Source: an uncultured Oscillospiraceae bacterium (lineage in GTDB: Bacteria; Bacillota_A; Clostridia; Oscillospirales; Oscillospiraceae). Taken from it: a stretch of DNA of 7,576 bases. The DNA lies in the NCBI GenBank assembly GCA_900770015.1, contig CAAGIU010000034.1:1-7576 (forward strand), given 5' to 3'. Of this stretch, positions 5,839 to 7,576 are shown piece by piece. A model generated the notes under the pieces. The model was not told the DNA's origin, did no database searches, and saw only the letters and a list, made by a program, of their open reading frames with translations. The translations under genes were made by a program, and so were the position numbers. Positions within the stretch are counted from its first letter, which is position 1, and each line of letters opens with the position of its first letter.

Positions 5839-6852
5839 TTATCCAAGAATATTCCACCCAGCGGGTACGAAAATCTCAGTATATTTCCTGACTGCGTAGT
5901 TATCCGTCATACCGGCTATGTAATCACAGACGGTGCGCTCCATTCCGTCGAAGCTCAGCTGGGGCTGAAAATCGTCCGGGAGCGCATCGGGATGGGAAAT
6001 GTAGTACTCAAAGAGCTGCTGCAGCATGGCTTTTGCCTTGCTCTCCTCCCCTTTTGCCTCCGGGTTTCTGTAAACACGCTCAAACATAAAACTGCGAAGA
6101 TCCTTCAAAGCCTGATCCACGGGAGGCGTCAGGCAAATGGCGCCTGCTTCCCGGGAGGTGAAAATCAGATCACAGACCAGGGTGTTGATGCGCTGGCGGT
6201 GGGTGGAACCGAGAACATCCACAATTTCCTTAGGGATATCCGAAGGTGTCAGAATCCCGGCGCGGATGGCATCGTCGATGTCGTGGTTGACGTAGGCAAT
6301 CTGATCGGAACGGCGTACAATCTGGCCCTCCAGCGTCTCAGGGACGTAGTCGCCGGTATGGCCCAAAATTCCCAGCCGGACTTCATTTGTCAGATTCAGG
6401 CCTTTTCCGTCATTTTCCAGATAATCCACAACCCGAAGGCTCTGCTCGTTGTGACGGAAGGGCTTGCCCAGGCAGACGGACAGTGCCGCTTCCCCTGCAT
6501 GGCCAAAGGGGGTGTGGCCCAGGTCGTGACCCATGGCGATGGCTTCTGCCAGATCTTCGTTGAGTCCCAGCGCCCGGGTCATGGTCCGGGCAATCCGGGT
6601 CACCTCCAGGGTGTGGGTCATGCGGGTGCGGTAGTGGTCTCCCTCGGGGCGGAGGAATACCTGGGTCTTGTGCATCAGACGGCGAAATGCTTTGCTGTGA
6701 ACGATTCTGTCGTTGTCGCGTTGGTAACAGGTTCGCACATCGTCCTCACCAAAGAGCTCCTCCCTGGGACGGCCGGTGCTCTGGTCGGCAAAGGCTGCCA
6801 GAGGATTCAGACGGCGGTGCTCCTGATATTCCAGTTCCTGCTTCACTGTCAT
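5839..6852 (-). CDS. dgt: Deoxyguanosinetriphosphate triphosphohydrolase-like protein (HD domain)
   Basis: Member of the Dgt/dNTPase HD family, which cleaves dNTPs to the deoxynucleoside and triphosphate and so limits the dNTP pool. Counting from ATG 6852 (337 aa), metal ligands of the HD fold are visible: H80 in RMTHTLEV, H109 and D110 in GHDLGH, and D183 in SDQIAYVNHDIDD. The family segment GHTPFGHAGE follows the HD pair, and RLMHKTQVF and HYRTRMTH lie before it. An in-frame TTG at 6861 would add three residues, but it abuts the Shine-Dalgarno AAGGAG (6867-6862). The ATG at 6852 sits 9 nt from that site and is the better start. The RBS overlaps the yigZ stop codon. A dgt-like gene just before dnaG is a familiar Clostridia arrangement and links dNTP control to replication priming. 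Substrate preference among dNTPs cannot be read from sequence. Confidence 0.94.
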   Translation of the reverse strand: MTVKQELEYQEHRRLNPLAAFADQSTGRPREELFGEDDVRTCYQRDNDRIVHSKAFRRLMHKTQVFLRPEGDHYRTRMTHTLEVTRIARTMTRALGLNEDLAEAIAMGHDLGHTPFGHAGEAALSVCLGKPFRHNEQSLRVVDYLENDGKGLNLTNEVRLGILGHTGDYVPETLEGQIVRRSDQIAYVNHDIDDAIRAGILTPSDIPKEIVDVLGSTHRQRINTLVCDLIFTSREAGAICLTPPVDQALKDLRSFMFERVYRNPEAKGEESKAKAMLQQLFEYYISHPDALPDDFQPQLSFDGMERTVCDYIAGMTDNYAVRKYTEIFVPAGWNILG

Positions 6853-6861
6853 AACACGCAA

Positions 6862-6867
6862 CTCCTT
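6862..6867 (-). promoter_or_regulatory. dgt ribosome binding site, overlapping the yigZ stop
   Basis: AAGGAG on the minus strand begins inside the yigZ TAA (6868-6866) and ends 9 nt before ATG 6852. It directly abuts the in-frame TTG at 6861, which rules that codon out as a sensible start. The overlap suggests that ribosomes finishing yigZ help start dgt. Confidence 0.75.
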
Positions 6868-7492
6868 AATTGACGGGGAATGCCCGGTATTCCTGTCCGA
6901 CCTCCATGCCCTCCACGGTGCCGGAGGTCATGTCGGTGAGTTTTTCGAGAAACGGATTGGCCTGGGCCTCAGGAAAGAGAACTTCCAACTCCACTTCTGC
7001 GCCGAAGTCGGTTTTTCGGATGATGCCTCCGAAGTTTTCCGTCTCCAGCTTGACCCGTTCGTAAAAGGAATAGGGGCATGGAATATAGAGAACCGTCCAG
7101 ACCCGTTTCATGGATTTTCCGGCGGCGTCCACGGCAATCTTTGCCCCTTTTGTATAGGCCCGCACCAGTCCGCCGGCACCCAGAAGGATGCCCCCAAAGT
7201 AGCGTGTCACAACGCAAACCACATTGTAAAGACCTTCCCGCTGGAGAACCTGCAGCATGGGCATTCCCGCGGTGCCGCCGGGTTCTCCGTCATCGGAAAA
7301 CCTGACAGCGCCGTCGCGGATGATATAGGCCCAGCAATTGTGGGTCGCATCATAATGCTGCTTTTTCATCTCCTGGATTTTCTGAAGTGCTTCCTCCTCG
7401 GATTCAACCAGCCAGGCCCGACCGATGAACCGGGATTTCTTTTCCACAAATTCGTCCTCCCCAAAACCGGTGGGAACCAGGTATTCTTCCAA
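6866..7492 (-). CDS. YigZ/YvyE (IMPACT, UPF0029) family protein
   Basis: A 208-aa protein of the YigZ/IMPACT family, a conserved cytoplasmic group whose biochemical role in bacteria is unsettled (eukaryotic IMPACT regulates the Gcn2 kinase). Family hallmarks are clear: KKSRFIG at 18-24, HNCWAY at 51-56, SDDGEPGGTAGMP at 66-78 and VVTRYFGGILLGAGGLVRAY at 94-113. The C-terminal part (about 135-205) fits the DUF1949-type ferredoxin-like domain of bacterial members. Length is normal for the family. The start is TTG at 7492: no ATG or GTG lies upstream before a stop, and AAAGGAG (7509-7503) is 10 nt away. The gene follows the preceding stop by 4 nt, so it is probably translated from the same mRNA. 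Confidence 0.93.
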   Translation of the reverse strand: MEEYLVPTGFGEDEFVEKKSRFIGRAWLVESEEEALQKIQEMKKQHYDATHNCWAYIIRDGAVRFSDDGEPGGTAGMPMLQVLQREGLYNVVCVVTRYFGGILLGAGGLVRAYTKGAKIAVDAAGKSMKRVWTVLYIPCPYSFYERVKLETENFGGIIRKTDFGAEVELEVLFPEAQANPFLEKLTDMTSGTVEGMEVGQEYRAFPVN

Positions 7493-7496
7493 GGCC

Positions 7497-7576
7497 TTAG
7501 CACTCCTTTGTAATGTAGTCCTTCAGTCTGCCGTAGAGAATGTCATCCAGCACAGCCTCCATCGCAATCCCCTCTC
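7497..7576 (-). CDS. C-terminal end of an unidentified gene (or a 21-codon small ORF)
   Basis: On the minus strand a frame is open from the right edge to TAA at 7499-7497. It encodes EGIAMEAVLDDILYGRLKDY followed by ITKEC. The TAA lies 4 nt before the yigZ start, and the yigZ ribosome binding site lies in its last codons, which fits the tail of an upstream operon gene. Too little is present to name it. An ATG at 7562 with GAGGGG 6 nt upstream could instead start a 21-codon peptide; I consider the partial-gene reading more likely. Confidence 0.5.
   Translation of the reverse strand, partial: EGIAMEAVLDDILYGRLKDYITKEC

Noticed and set aside
6859..6861. TTG start for dgt
   Set aside because: The Shine-Dalgarno AAGGAG touches this codon with no spacer, whereas the ATG three codons later has a normal 9-nt spacing.
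5785..6873. Plus-strand open frame of 362 codons opposite dgt
   Set aside because: It mirrors the HD-domain gene codon for codon and shows no family motif of its own.

Overview
The window is a compact stretch of bacterial chromosome with every supported gene on the minus strand. Read in the transcription direction (right to left) the order is: the 3' end of an unidentified gene; a YigZ/IMPACT-family gene; dgt (HD-domain dNTP triphosphohydrolase); dnaG (primase); a sigma-70 factor; a second, highly divergent sigma-70-like gene; cmk (CMP kinase); and an ispH-rpsA fusion that runs off the left edge. The IspH-S1 fusion directly after cmk, the dgt-dnaG-sigma order, the AGGAGG-type ribosome binding sites and the roughly 50-60% GC together suggest a Gram-positive anaerobe of class Clostridia, perhaps Oscillospirales/Ruminococcaceae. 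That placement is an inference.

Layout: the largest gap between genes is 38 nt (dgt to dnaG). Three gene junctions overlap: dnaG/sigma and cmk/ispH by ATGA, sigma/sigma-like by 8 nt. The second sigma-like gene and cmk are 11-17 nt apart, and the dgt ribosome binding site covers the yigZ stop codon. This looks like one translationally coupled run. At least one good internal promoter candidate lies before dnaG (an extended -10 with perfect TATAAT in the end of dgt), and another candidate lies inside the ispH part of the fusion. I see no terminator hairpin, RNA gene, mobile element or CRISPR array.

The genes make a growth-related 'macromolecular synthesis' locus: dNTP pool control (Dgt), replication priming (DnaG), transcription initiation (sigma factors), pyrimidine nucleotide supply (Cmk), and isoprenoid precursor synthesis fused to ribosomal protein S1 (translation initiation).

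Two things stand out. First, the second sigma-like protein keeps the core-RNA-polymerase-binding segment but has lost the residues that read the -10 element and most of the -35 helix, and it carries an N-terminal segment that its neighbour lacks. It could be a core-binding modulator rather than a normal sigma factor. Second, the ispH-rpsA fusion contains a strong internal Shine-Dalgarno and ATG exactly at the domain junction, preceded by an AT-rich, rare-codon patch with a sigma-A-like promoter. Free S1 may therefore be made in addition to the fusion protein.
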